From Streptomyces sp. HmicA12 (lineage in GTDB: Bacteria > Actinomycetota > Actinomycetes > Streptomycetales > Streptomycetaceae), in the NCBI RefSeq assembly GCF_000373565.1, contig NZ_KB891809.1, positions 352,240 through 416,239 on the forward strand: a stretch of DNA of 64,000 nt. Direction: 5' to 3'. The translations under genes were made by a program, and so were the position numbers. The notes beneath the pieces are model-generated. The model worked only from the letters and a program-made list of their open reading frames with translations, searched no databases and was not told the origin of the DNA. This document shows, in pieces, positions 1 through 8,136 of this stretch; position 1 is the stretch's first letter, and each line of letters opens with the position of its first letter.

Positions 1-10
1 AGCAGCCGTC

Positions 11-42
11 TTTCAGGGGCGCGAGGAACTACGCGACCAGCC
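11..42 (+). repeat. dispersed core repeat, copy 1
   Basis: Diverged single copy of the dispersed family described at 29224-29408 and 31588-31701. It reads CAGGGGCGCGAGGAACTACG followed by CGACCAGCC. It lies just beyond the 3' end of the alcohol dehydrogenase gene, the side of genes on which the family is found elsewhere in the window. Confidence 0.7.
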
Positions 43-77
43 ACCACCCACGCGCACCCGGCACCGAACCGCACCCC

Positions 78-1115
78 CTACGGCGCGAACGGCTCGACCA
101 CCGTCACCCCGGCCCCCCGAGCCGACCCCATAGCGGCGAGCGCCCCCGCCGCGCCCTCCAGCCCGATCACCGACGTCACCAGCAAGTCGGGCCGCACCAC
201 CCCACCCCGCACCAACTCCAGCATCCCCGGATACGCATGCGCGGCCATCCCATGGCTCCCGATCAGCTCCAGCTCCAGAGCCACCGCCCGCCCCATCGGC
301 ACCACCGGATCCTCCGGCAACAACCCCACCTGCACATGCCGCCCCCGCCGCCGCAGCGACCCCACGGACGCCGCGCACGTCACCGCCGCCCCGAGCGCGT
401 CGAGCGACAGATGCGCCCCGCCGCCGGTCACCTCCCGCACCGCCGCCGCGACATCCCCCACCGCCCCGGCGTCGACGCACTCCACGGCACCGAACTCCCT
501 GGCCAGTTCCAGCGCCCCGGCCGACACGTCCACCGCCACCACCCGCGCCCCGGCCGCCGCGGCGATCATCACGGCGGACAGCCCGACACCCCCGCACCCG
601 TGCACGGCCACGAACTCCCCGGCCGCGATCCGCCCCTGCTGCACCACGGCCCGGTACGCGGTGGCGAACCGGCATCCGAGCCCGGCCGCGGTGGTGAACT
701 CCATGCCCTCCGGCACCGCCACCAGGTTCACGTCGGCATGGTCCAGGGCCACGTACTCCGCGAAGGATCCCCAGTGCGTGAACCCCGGCTGCGTCTGCCG
801 CTCGCACACCTGCTGGTCCCCCGCCGCGCACGCCGCGCACCGCCCGCAGGCGCACACGAACGGCACGGTCACCCGGTCCCCGACGCTCCATCCCCGCACG
901 TCGTCACCCAACTCGGCGACAACACCGGCGAGTTCGTGCCCGGGTACATGCGGGAGCACGATGTCGGGGTCGTGCCCCATCCACCCGTGCCAGTCGCTGC
1001 GGCACACCCCCGTGGCCGCCACCCGGACGACCGCCCCGTGCGGCGCGGCCACCGGATCGGGCACCTCCCGCACCTCGGCCGGTTCACCGAACCGCTCGAA
1101 GACAACCGCACGCAT
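78..1115 (-). CDS. zinc-dependent alcohol dehydrogenase family protein
   Basis: A 345-residue medium-chain dehydrogenase/reductase, expected to oxidise an alcohol or reduce an aldehyde with NAD(P) in the cytoplasm. The catalytic zinc site is recognisable: Cys38 with Asp41, and the GHE motif at residues 59-61. The structural zinc lobe has four cysteines at 90, 93, 96 and 104 in the classical C-x2-C-x2-C-x7-C spacing. A Rossmann glycine motif (GCGGVG) follows near residue 173. Length is normal for the family and the ATG start gives a canonical N-terminus. The substrate is not evident. It stands alone, tail to tail with whatever lies left of the window, and a dispersed repeat copy follows its stop. 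Confidence 0.9.
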   Translation of the reverse strand: MRAVVFERFGEPAEVREVPDPVAAPHGAVVRVAATGVCRSDWHGWMGHDPDIVLPHVPGHELAGVVAELGDDVRGWSVGDRVTVPFVCACGRCAACAAGDQQVCERQTQPGFTHWGSFAEYVALDHADVNLVAVPEGMEFTTAAGLGCRFATAYRAVVQQGRIAAGEFVAVHGCGGVGLSAVMIAAAAGARVVAVDVSAGALELAREFGAVECVDAGAVGDVAAAVREVTGGGAHLSLDALGAAVTCAASVGSLRRRGRHVQVGLLPEDPVVPMGRAVALELELIGSHGMAAHAYPGMLELVRGGVVRPDLLVTSVIGLEGAAGALAAMGSARGAGVTVVEPFAP

Positions 1116-1170
1116 GCGCCACCCCTTCCCGCTCCACCGATGATCTCCGCCCCACGCTAAGGGAGCCGAC

Positions 1171-2388
1171 TCACCACGACTCGGCCCCCTTCACCGGCCC
1201 CTGCGGCAGCGCCCGCGCCCCCTTGCCGGCCCGCAGCTTCAGCGCGATCAGCGGGAAGACGAGCACGGACACCATCGCGGCGCCGACGAGCGCGGCCGCC
1301 TCGTCGGTGGGCAGCGCCCCGTCCTCGACGCCGATGGTGGTGATGGCGACGACGAGCGGCAGCGCGGTCGAGGAGAAGAAGGTGAGGGCGGTCCGGTCGC
1401 GCCCGCCCAGGTCGTCGGGCGCGAAGAAGTAGACCGGCACCCCGCGCACCACCAGGAACAGCACCAGGAAGACCGGCAGCAGCACCAGCGCCTTGCCCCC
1501 GTCGAGCAGCGACCGCAGGTCGAAGTCGATCCCGGTGACGATGAAGAAGATGGGCACCAGGAAGCCGAAGCCCATCGCCTCGACCTTCGCCACGACCTCG
1601 TGCGCGCTGTCGGGCGCGGCCCCGTGCAGCACGAGCCGGACGATCATCCCCGCGGCGAACGCCCCGAGCAGCGTGTCCACACCGAGCGCCTGCGAGGCCC
1701 CGAGCATCAGGGCGAGCAGCAGCACCACGAGCCGCACCGCGAACTGCCCGCTGCTGTGCAGGGTCTTGGCGATGACCCGCGAGAACCACGGCGGGCGCGG
1801 CCGCATCGCCCAGACCACGGCGAACGCGGTGATCGCGGCGAAGGCGAGCAGCAGCAGCGCCGAGTCGAGCGGCGAGCGTCCGCTGAGCAGCAGCGCCATC
1901 GCGATGATCGGCCCGAACTCCCCCACCGCGCCGAACGCCATCATCACGTCGCCGAACCGCGAGTGCAGGTCCCCGGAGTCGCGCAGCACGGGCAGGATCG
2001 TGCCGAGCGCGGTGCTGGTGAGGGCGGTTCCCACGTACACGCCCTTCGGGTACGACCAGTCGGCGAGCGCGATGGCGAGACCGAGGCCCACGACGAGCGC
2101 GACGATCCACGCCCAGGCGGACCGTTTGAGGGTGTCACCGCGGATCTTGTCGAACTCGATCTCGTACCCGGCGAGAAAGATCAGCATGGCGAGCCCGAGG
2201 TCGGACAGGGCGTCGATGCTCTCCCCGTGGCTGGAGGCCCAGCCCAGCACATCGGGCCCGACCACGATGCCCAGCACGATCTCGAAGATGACGAGCGGAA
2301 CGGGCAGCCAGCGCCCCGCGCCGTAGGCCAACAGCGGTGCGAGGACCGCGATGACCATGATCAGAATGAGCGTCCCGGACTGCGACAT
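1171..2388 (-). CDS. cation:proton antiporter (CPA2/KefB-like membrane domain)
   Basis: A 405-residue, strongly hydrophobic protein with about a dozen predicted membrane helices, matching the Na+/H+ exchanger fold. It should exchange a monovalent cation (Na+ or K+) for protons at the cytoplasmic membrane. Helix-rich segments run from residue 5 to about 385. The conserved-looking loop GTILPVLRDSG sits near residue 135, as in CPA2 antiporters. There is no TrkA-N or TrkA-C regulatory domain after the membrane part, so it is the short form. It is divergent from the PrsW-like gene, with 87 bp between the starts. Ion specificity cannot be read from the sequence. Confidence 0.85.
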   Translation of the reverse strand: MSQSGTLILIMVIAVLAPLLAYGAGRWLPVPLVIFEIVLGIVVGPDVLGWASSHGESIDALSDLGLAMLIFLAGYEIEFDKIRGDTLKRSAWAWIVALVVGLGLAIALADWSYPKGVYVGTALTSTALGTILPVLRDSGDLHSRFGDVMMAFGAVGEFGPIIAMALLLSGRSPLDSALLLLAFAAITAFAVVWAMRPRPPWFSRVIAKTLHSSGQFAVRLVVLLLALMLGASQALGVDTLLGAFAAGMIVRLVLHGAAPDSAHEVVAKVEAMGFGFLVPIFFIVTGIDFDLRSLLDGGKALVLLPVFLVLFLVVRGVPVYFFAPDDLGGRDRTALTFFSSTALPLVVAITTIGVEDGALPTDEAAALVGAAMVSVLVFPLIALKLRAGKGARALPQGPVKGAESW

Positions 2389-2475
2389 AGCGGGTGTCTA
2401 CCATAAACTTCCGACAAATCACCCATAACCGCCGCACAGCCGCCGCCAGTTAAAGGGAAGTCAGAGGGAACCGCC

Positions 2476-3420
2476 GTGACGCAATCCCAGCCCTCCGGGG
2501 CACCGCAGGCCCGCATCCCCCAGCAGCCCCCACCCCCGGGACCGCAGATCCGCCCGGGCCTCTGGAAGCGCTGCCTGTGGGGCGGCCTGGCCCTCTGGGT
2601 CCTGACGGCGATCGTCACCTACGCCACCAAGAACACCACTCTTCTGCCCACCCTCATCATGCTCGGCAGCTTCCTCGTGCCGGCGACCTTCGTCCTGTGG
2701 GCGTACGAGCGACACGGCCGCGACCTGGGCGTGAACCTGATCCTGGGCTGCTTCCTGGTCGGCGGCATCCTCGGCGTGCTCGGCGCCTCGGTGATGGAGT
2801 ACTACCTCGTCCACCCGTCGGTGTGGATGTTCGTCGCCGTCGGCCTGATCGAGGAAGCGGTCAAGCTGCTCGCCCTCATGTACGTCCTTCATCGCCATCC
2901 GCGCATCAGCGGCCTGCGCGCGGGACTGATCCTGGGCGCCACGGTCGGCTTCGGCTTCGCCGCGTTCGAGAGCGCGGGCTACGCCTTCAACGCCGCGGTC
3001 ACCATGAAGGGCATCGACCTGCGCTCCCTCCTGGAGACGGAGGTCCTGCGCGGCCTGCTGGCCCCGTTCGGCCACGGTCTGTGGACGGCGATCTCCGGCG
3101 CGGTGCTCCTCTCCTTCCGCAGGCCGAACGGCCGCTACCGCTTCACGGCCCCGGTGATCCTCACCTACCTCGGCGTCTCCCTGCTGCACGCCCTGTGGGA
3201 CTCGATGCACGGCATCGCCATCTGGCTGGTGGCCCGCCTGACCACCAGCGGCCTGGACCGCGCGCTCTTCGCCCAGGGCTACATCCCCGAGCCGACCGAC
3301 GCCCAGAAGCACCTCTTCACCCTCTTCTCGGTCGGCGGTCTCATCCTGATCTCGCTGCTCGGCCTCGCCTGGGTGCGCTCCCTCGCGCGCCGCGACCCGT
3401 CTTGGAAAAATACCCCCTAG
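2476..3420 (+). CDS. PrsW family intramembrane metalloprotease
   Basis: A 314-residue polytopic membrane protein. The family marker EEAVK is at residues 126-130, and later histidines (in FGHGLW and LLHALWD) complete the pattern expected of PrsW-type zinc proteases, which cleave anti-sigma factors or other membrane proteins. The N-terminus is proline-rich and cytoplasmic before the first helix. The start is GTG, with GAGGGA upstream at a reasonable distance. Its target in this organism is unknown. Oddly, its TAG stop codon (3418-3420) lies inside the copper-responsive operator of the next genes, so a repressor bound for copZ would sit on the 3' end of this gene. Confidence 0.85.
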   Translation: MTQSQPSGAPQARIPQQPPPPGPQIRPGLWKRCLWGGLALWVLTAIVTYATKNTTLLPTLIMLGSFLVPATFVLWAYERHGRDLGVNLILGCFLVGGILGVLGASVMEYYLVHPSVWMFVAVGLIEEAVKLLALMYVLHRHPRISGLRAGLILGATVGFGFAAFESAGYAFNAAVTMKGIDLRSLLETEVLRGLLAPFGHGLWTAISGAVLLSFRRPNGRYRFTAPVILTYLGVSLLHALWDSMHGIAIWLVARLTTSGLDRALFAQGYIPEPTDAQKHLFTLFSVGGLILISLLGLAWVRSLARRDPSWKNTP

Positions 3421-3426
3421 GGGTAT
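3410..3426 (+). promoter_or_regulatory. putative CsoR operator (copper-sensing)
   Basis: A perfect 7-bp inverted repeat, ATACCCC-CTA-GGGGTAT, 71 bp upstream of copZ. The AT-capped C4/G4 half-sites separated by a few bases are the known recognition pattern of CsoR copper repressors, which are released by Cu(I). CsoR itself is not in the window. The site overlaps the stop codon of the preceding protease gene. Confidence 0.8.
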
Positions 3427-3496
3427 AGAGTCGAGCGCGTCAGGAGATGCCGGGGGTACTCGGCACCCACTACTCCACGCCCCCTAGGAGAACGAC

Positions 3497-3808
3497 ATGA
3501 GCGCCCACACCGAGCTCCCCCAGATCGGTACCGAGTCGGCCGGCTCCTGCTGCGGCGGCGCCTGCCACACGGACGGCACCCCCGCCGCCGAGGGCGCCGT
3601 CACCACCGTCTACCAGGTGAAGGGCATGAGCTGCGGGCACTGCGAGGGCGCGGTGTCGAGCGAGATCTCCGAGCTCGCGGGCGTCTCGTCGGTCAAGGCG
3701 GTCGCCGCCACCGGCCAGGTCACCGTCGTCTCCGCCGCCCCGCTCGACGAGGAGGCGGTCCGCGCCGCGGTCGACGAGGCGGGCTACGAGCTCACCGGCC
3801 GGGCCTGA
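3497..3808 (+). CDS. copZ: copper chaperone, heavy-metal-associated domain
   Basis: A 103-residue cytosolic protein with one HMA domain. The Cu(I)-binding motif GMSCGHC is at residues 43-49. It should pass Cu(I) to the P1B-ATPase encoded next. It is longer than a minimal CopZ (about 68 residues) because of an N-terminal extension carrying a second cysteine cluster, SCCGGAC (17-23), plus a histidine. That could be an additional metal site. The ATG is preceded by AGGAG at suitable spacing. It is controlled, by inference, through the CsoR-type operator upstream. A strong hairpin separates it from copA. Confidence 0.9.
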   Translation: MSAHTELPQIGTESAGSCCGGACHTDGTPAAEGAVTTVYQVKGMSCGHCEGAVSSEISELAGVSSVKAVAATGQVTVVSAAPLDEEAVRAAVDEAGYELTGRA

Positions 3809-3825
3809 GCACCCGTACGCCCCTG

Positions 3826-3852
3826 CGGGGCCGGGGCATCACCCCGGCCCCG
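3826..3852 (+). terminator. hairpin between copZ and copA
   Basis: An 11-bp perfect stem, CGGGGCCGGGG paired with CCCCGGCCCCG, around a 5-nt loop (CATCA). It begins 18 bp after the copZ stop and ends 23 bp before the copA start. There is no T-run, so it may act as a partial terminator or an mRNA processing/stability element that sets a high copZ:copA ratio. Confidence 0.6.
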
Positions 3853-3874
3853 CCCCTCATAGGCTCGACGCACC

Positions 3875-6103
3875 ATGACGGACACCACCCCCACCGAGAT
3901 CGACCTCGCCATCGGCGGCATGACCTGCGCCTCCTGCTCCGCCCGCATCGAGAAGAAGCTCAACCGCATCGAGGGCGTGACGGCGACGGTCAACCTGGCC
4001 ACGGAGAAGGCGAAGGTCTCGTACCCGGCCGACATCACTCCGGCCGACCTGATCTCCACGATCACCAAGCTCGGCTACACGGCGGACCAGCTGGTCCAAG
4101 CGCCCCCGGCCTCCCAGGCCCCTCCGGCGATCGAGGGCCGGAGCCCCGAGGCCGACGCCCCGGCGCCGCGGCAGGACCGCGACGACCTCGCGCCCCTGCG
4201 CCACCGGCTGACCGCGTCGGCGATCCTCACGGTCCCCGTGATCCTGCTGTCGATGATCCCGCCCCTCCAGTTCCCCGGCTGGAGATGGCTCGCCCTCGCC
4301 CTGGCCACCCCGGTCGTGCTCTGGGGCGGAGCCCCGTTCCACCGTGCCGCCTGGACGAACGCCCGGCACGCCGCGGCGACGATGGACACCCTGGTCTCGC
4401 TCGGCACGCTCGCCGCCTACGGCTGGTCCCTGTGGGCGCTGTCCCCCGGCACGAACGACACGCACCTCTACCTGGAAGTGGCCTCGGGCGTCGTCACCTT
4501 CATCCTCGCGGGCCGCTACCTGGAGGCCCGGGCCAAGCGGAGCGCGGGCGCCGCCCTGCGCTCCCTGCTCGAACTCGGGGCCAAGGACGTCGCCCTGCTC
4601 ACTCCCGCCGGCACCGAAGTGCGCGTCCCCGCCGACCGGTTGCGGGCCGGCGACCGCTTCGTCGTACGCCCCGGGGAGAAGATCGCCACGGACGGCACGA
4701 TCGTCGAGGGCACGAGCGCGGTCGACGCCTCCCTGCTCACCGGCGAGGCGCTCCCCGTCGACGTGAGCGCCGGGGACGGCGTCACCGGCGCGACCGTGAA
4801 CGCGGGCGGCCGCATCGTCGTGGAGGCCACCCGCGTCGGCGCCGACACCCAACTCGCCCGGATGGCGAAGCTCGTCGAGGAGGCACAGACCGGCAAGGCC
4901 CAGGTGCAGCGCCTGGCCGACCGCATCTCGGCCGTCTTCGTCCCGGTGGTCCTGCTCATCGCGCTCGGCACGCTGCTCGCCTGGCAGCTGGCCACCGGCG
5001 ACACCACGGCGGCGTTCACCGCGGCCGTGGCCGTGCTGATCATCGCCTGCCCGTGCGCCCTCGGCCTCGCCACACCCACCGCGCTCATGGTCGGTACGGG
5101 CCGCGGCGCCCAGCTCGGCATCCTCATCAGGGGCCCGGAGGTCCTGGAGTCGACGCGCGCCGTCGACACGGTCGTCCTCGACAAGACCGGCACGGTGACC
5201 ACGGGCCGCATGACGCTCGCCGCCGCGCACCCGGCCGTCGGCGTGGACGAGAAGGACCTCCTGCGCCTCGCGGGCGCCCTGGAGCACGCCTCCGAGCACC
5301 CGGTGGCCCGCGCCGTCGCCACGGCCGCCGCCGACCGGGCGGGCGACCTGCCCCGGGCCGAGGATTTCGTGAACGTCCCCGGCCTCGGGGTCCGCGGCAC
5401 GGTCGAGGGACACCCCGTCCTCGTCGGCCGCGAGCGCCTCCTCGCCGACGCCGGGATCCCGCTCCCGACCGACCTGGCCGAGGCACTGCGTGCCGCCGAG
5501 GCGACGGGCGGCACCGCCGTCACCGTCGCCTGGGACGGCACGGCACGCGGCGTCCTGACCGTCACGGACACCGTCAAGGACACCAGCGCCCGGGCGGTGA
5601 CCGAGCTGCGCGCCCTGGGCCTGACCCCGCTCCTGCTCACCGGCGACAACCGCCCCGCGGCCGAGTCGGTGGCCCGGGCGGTGGGCATCGCCCCCAACGA
5701 CGTCATCGCCGAGGTCCTGCCCGAGGACAAGGTCGCCGTGATCGAGCGCCTGCGGTCCGAGGGGCGCAGCGTCGCGATGGTCGGCGACGGCGTGAACGAC
5801 GCGGCCGCACTGGCCACCGCCGACCTGGGGCTCGCCATGGGCACCGGCACGGACGCGGCGATCGAGGCCGGCGACCTGACGCTCGTCCGCGGCGATCTGC
5901 GGGTCGCCGCCGACGCGATCCGGCTCTCCCGGCGCACCCTCGCCACGATCAAGGGCAACCTCTGCTGGGCCTTCGGCTACAACCTCGCCGCCCTGCCGCT
6001 GGCCGCCGCCGGGCTGCTGAATCCGATGATCGCGGGTGCCGCTATGGCCTTCTCGTCCGTCTTTGTGGTCACAAACAGTCTTCGGCTTCGCAAGTTCACC
6101 TAG
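3875..6103 (+). CDS. copA: Cu(+)-exporting P-type ATPase
   Basis: A 742-residue P1B-1 ATPase that pumps Cu(I) out of the cytoplasm. Domains in order: N-terminal HMA domain with GMTCASC at residues 15-21; two membrane hairpins; actuator domain with TGE; the CPC metal-transport motif in a membrane helix at residues 392-394; the phosphorylation loop DKTGT at about 436; the SEHP nucleotide-binding motif; GDGVNDAAA; and two last helices. Length is normal. The ATG start lacks a clear ribosome-binding site and has a -10-like TAGGCT about 13 bp upstream, so a leaderless transcript is possible besides readthrough from copZ. It forms the copper-resistance pair with copZ. Confidence 0.95.
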   Translation: MTDTTPTEIDLAIGGMTCASCSARIEKKLNRIEGVTATVNLATEKAKVSYPADITPADLISTITKLGYTADQLVQAPPASQAPPAIEGRSPEADAPAPRQDRDDLAPLRHRLTASAILTVPVILLSMIPPLQFPGWRWLALALATPVVLWGGAPFHRAAWTNARHAAATMDTLVSLGTLAAYGWSLWALSPGTNDTHLYLEVASGVVTFILAGRYLEARAKRSAGAALRSLLELGAKDVALLTPAGTEVRVPADRLRAGDRFVVRPGEKIATDGTIVEGTSAVDASLLTGEALPVDVSAGDGVTGATVNAGGRIVVEATRVGADTQLARMAKLVEEAQTGKAQVQRLADRISAVFVPVVLLIALGTLLAWQLATGDTTAAFTAAVAVLIIACPCALGLATPTALMVGTGRGAQLGILIRGPEVLESTRAVDTVVLDKTGTVTTGRMTLAAAHPAVGVDEKDLLRLAGALEHASEHPVARAVATAAADRAGDLPRAEDFVNVPGLGVRGTVEGHPVLVGRERLLADAGIPLPTDLAEALRAAEATGGTAVTVAWDGTARGVLTVTDTVKDTSARAVTELRALGLTPLLLTGDNRPAAESVARAVGIAPNDVIAEVLPEDKVAVIERLRSEGRSVAMVGDGVNDAAALATADLGLAMGTGTDAAIEAGDLTLVRGDLRVAADAIRLSRRTLATIKGNLCWAFGYNLAALPLAAAGLLNPMIAGAAMAFSSVFVVTNSLRLRKFT

Positions 6104-6161
6104 TTACGCCTGGACCTCCACACAATCCACACGGCACAATTGCAGTACTCCCACGCAGGAG

Positions 6162-6184
6162 CCGATATCCCCATATCGGTTTTC
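6162..6184 (+). terminator. intrinsic terminator of copA
   Basis: A perfect 7-bp stem, CCGATAT paired with ATATCGG, around a CCCC tetraloop. It is followed at once by TTTTCTT, a T-tract of the kind that is uncommon in GC-rich Streptomyces DNA. It lies 58 bp after the copA stop codon. Confidence 0.75.
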
Positions 6185-6271
6185 TTGCGTACGCACAGGA
6201 CATATGCAAGAGACGCAGATCACACCGATCCGAACGTAACCCTTTGCAGGTCTGGTGAGTCTAAGGAGGCG

Positions 6272-6370
6272 ATGCAGGAACGTCTTGGGGGGCGTTTCCG
6301 CATCATGCGGGTCCGTCTTGGGGGACGGCCCCGACTGCGTTGGCCGGGGCACGTGCACCGGGGAGCTTGA
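6272..6370 (+). CDS. possible 32-aa arginine-rich small protein
   Basis: A short reading frame beginning ATG CAG GAA, with a perfect Shine-Dalgarno heptamer AAGGAGG at 6263-6269. Spacing to the ATG is only 2 nt, shorter than usual. The peptide is basic and carries an internal repeat (RLGGRFR, then RLGGRPR). The frame is open upstream to 6140 without a better start. It lies in the otherwise non-coding gap between copA and the citrate synthase gene. No family is recognised; it could equally be chance coding potential. Confidence 0.3.
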   Translation: MQERLGGRFRIMRVRLGGRPRLRWPGHVHRGA

Positions 6371-6461
6371 GCGGCCCACCCCGTGCGTACGTGCTTCGGC
6401 GACCGACGCACACACAGACGCCCGGCCGGATCCCGTGGGGGGAATCCGCACCGGGAAAAGG

Positions 6462-6510
6462 AAAGCGCCCCGACTGTCGGCCCGTGGGGGGACCGGCAGC
6501 GGGGCGCTTT
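6462..6510. terminator. bidirectional terminator hairpin between copA and gltA
   Basis: Outer arms AAAGCGCCCCG (6462-6472) and CGGGGCGCTTT (6500-6510) are perfectly complementary. An inner pair CTGTCGG/CCGGCAG extends the stem with one G-T pair. The A-run and T-run at the ends make it suitable for both converging transcripts. The rest of the 6104-6627 gap holds the copA terminator, the small frame at 6272 and a dispersed repeat at 6553. Confidence 0.7.
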
Positions 6511-6552
6511 CTACTACCTCAAGTCTTCGCGGCGCCGCGTCAGAGGCGCCCC

Positions 6553-6583
6553 GTCAGGGGCGCGGGGAACCGCGCGACAAGCC
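6553..6583 (+). repeat. dispersed core repeat, copy 2
   Basis: Single copy of the dispersed family, reading CAGGGGCGCGGGGAACCGCG then CGACAAGCC. It lies 45 bp beyond the stop codon of the citrate synthase gene, in a convergent gap. See 29224-29408 and 31588-31701 for the composite form. Confidence 0.75.
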
Positions 6584-6627
6584 ACAGCGGGCCCGCGGAC
6601 GCCGTCGGCGCCCGCCAGGCAGCCGCT

Positions 6628-7917
6628 CTAGCGTGCTTCCACCGGAACGAAGTCGCGCTCGACGACGCCCGTGTAGATCTGGCGCGGACGCCCGATACGC
6701 GATCCGGGCTCCTTGATCATCTCGTGCCACTGGGCGATCCAGCCCGGGAGACGGCCCAGCGCGAAGAGCACCGTGAACATCTCGGTCGGGAAGCCCATGG
6801 CCCGGTAGATCAGGCCGGTGTAGAAGTCGACGTTCGGGTAGAGCTTGCGCTCGACGAAGTAGTCGTCGGCCAGCGCGTGCTCCTCCAGCTTCAGCGCGAT
6901 GTCGAGCAGCTCGTCGCTCTTGCCGAGCGCCGAGAGGACGTCGTGCGCCGCCGCCTTGATGATCTTCGCCCGGGGGTCGAAGTTCTTGTAGACGCGGTGC
7001 CCGAAGCCCATGAGCTTCACGCCGTCTTCCTTGTTCTTCACCTTGCGGATGAAGGTGTCGACGTCGCCGCCGGCCGCCTGGATGCCCTCGAGCATCTCCA
7101 GGACCGACTGGTTGGCGCCACCGTGCAGCGGACCCCACAGGGCCGAGATGCCCGCGGAGATCGACGCGAACATGTTGGCCTGCGACGAGCCCACCAGACG
7201 CACGGTGGACGTCGAGCAGTTCTGCTCGTGGTCCGCGTGCAGGATCAGCAGCTTGTCGAGCGCGGAGACCACGACCGGGTCCAGCTCGTACTCGGCGGCC
7301 GGCACCGAGAAGGTCATGCGCAGGAAGTTCTCGACGTAGCCGAGGTCGTTGCGCGGGTAGACCACCGGGTGGCCCTGCGACTTCTTGTACGCGTACGCCG
7401 CGATCGTCGGAAGCTTGGCGAGAAGGCGGATCGTCGAGAGGTGACGCTGCTTCTCGTCGAACGGGTTGTGGCTGTCCTGGTAGAAGGTGGACAGCGCGGA
7501 GACGACCGACGACAGCATGGCCATCGGGTGGGCGTCGCGCGGGAACCCGTCGTAGAACCGCTTGACGTCCTCGTGCAGCAGGGTGTGCTGCGTGATGTCG
7601 TTCTTGAAGGTGGAGAGCTCGTCGACCGTGGGGAGCTCGCCGTTGATCAGCAGGTACGCCACCTCGGTGAAGGTGGAGCGCTCGGCCAGCTGCTCGATCG
7701 GGTAACCGCGGTAGCGAAGGATGCCCTCCTCGCCGTCCAGGTAGGTGATCGCGGATTTATAGGCGGCTGTGTTGCCGTATCCGCTGTCGAGGGTCACCAG
7801 TCCTGTCTGGGCCCGGAGCTTCCCGATGTCGAAGCCCTTGTCGCCGACGGTGCTGTCGATCACCGGGTAGGTGTACTCGCCATCGCCGTACCGCAGTACT
7901 ACAGAGTTGTCGCTCAC
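6628..7917 (-). CDS. gltA: citrate synthase (type I)
   Basis: A 429-residue citrate synthase, condensing acetyl-CoA and oxaloacetate at the entry of the TCA cycle. Family motifs are clear: a region with ISALWGPLHGGANQ (active-site His) and FGHRVYKNFDPRAK (second catalytic His and CoA/oxaloacetate contacts). The length fits the hexameric, NADH-sensitive type I enzymes of Gram-negatives and Streptomyces. I start at GTG 7917 (protein begins VSDNSVVLRYGDGEY), because the frame is open 39 codons further upstream but only this start has GAGGGA at a sensible distance and a family-like N-terminus. A TAGAGA -10-like element lies about 50 bp upstream. In S. coelicolor the homologue is called citA. Confidence 0.95.
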   Translation of the reverse strand: MSDNSVVLRYGDGEYTYPVIDSTVGDKGFDIGKLRAQTGLVTLDSGYGNTAAYKSAITYLDGEEGILRYRGYPIEQLAERSTFTEVAYLLINGELPTVDELSTFKNDITQHTLLHEDVKRFYDGFPRDAHPMAMLSSVVSALSTFYQDSHNPFDEKQRHLSTIRLLAKLPTIAAYAYKKSQGHPVVYPRNDLGYVENFLRMTFSVPAAEYELDPVVVSALDKLLILHADHEQNCSTSTVRLVGSSQANMFASISAGISALWGPLHGGANQSVLEMLEGIQAAGGDVDTFIRKVKNKEDGVKLMGFGHRVYKNFDPRAKIIKAAAHDVLSALGKSDELLDIALKLEEHALADDYFVERKLYPNVDFYTGLIYRAMGFPTEMFTVLFALGRLPGWIAQWHEMIKEPGSRIGRPRQIYTGVVERDFVPVEAR

Positions 7918-8102
7918 GTCTCGTCCCTCACCGACGTAGTGCCTCTTCTTCGAGGTGCCCTGACTGTCTCTACCATCCCCCACTTGGCCCAGCAGAGTGC
8001 ACTCGGGGTCGTCCATTGGACCTATTGGCGGCACTCAGTGCCTCCAGCCTGCCCATCCTGCCCCCTATCACCCTGGTTCCGGAAGTGCTGTGTGAGGTTT
8101 GC

Positions 8103-8136
8103 GACTCGTTTGATCGATCAAATCTTTTGACGAGTC
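8103..8136. promoter_or_regulatory. nested palindrome at recD2 3' end / gltA upstream region
   Basis: A perfect 14-bp palindrome, TTTGATCGATCAAA (8109-8122), sits inside an outer inverted repeat GACTCGT (8103-8109) and ACGAGTC (8130-8136). It overlaps the stop codon of the helicase gene and is about 190 bp upstream of the citrate synthase start. It may be a weak terminator for recD2 or an operator for gltA. It is strikingly AT-rich for this genome. Confidence 0.4.

Noticed and set aside
7918..8034. Longer citrate synthase start (468 codons)
   Set aside because: The added 39 residues have no family similarity, and the GTG at 7917 has a suitable ribosome-binding site.
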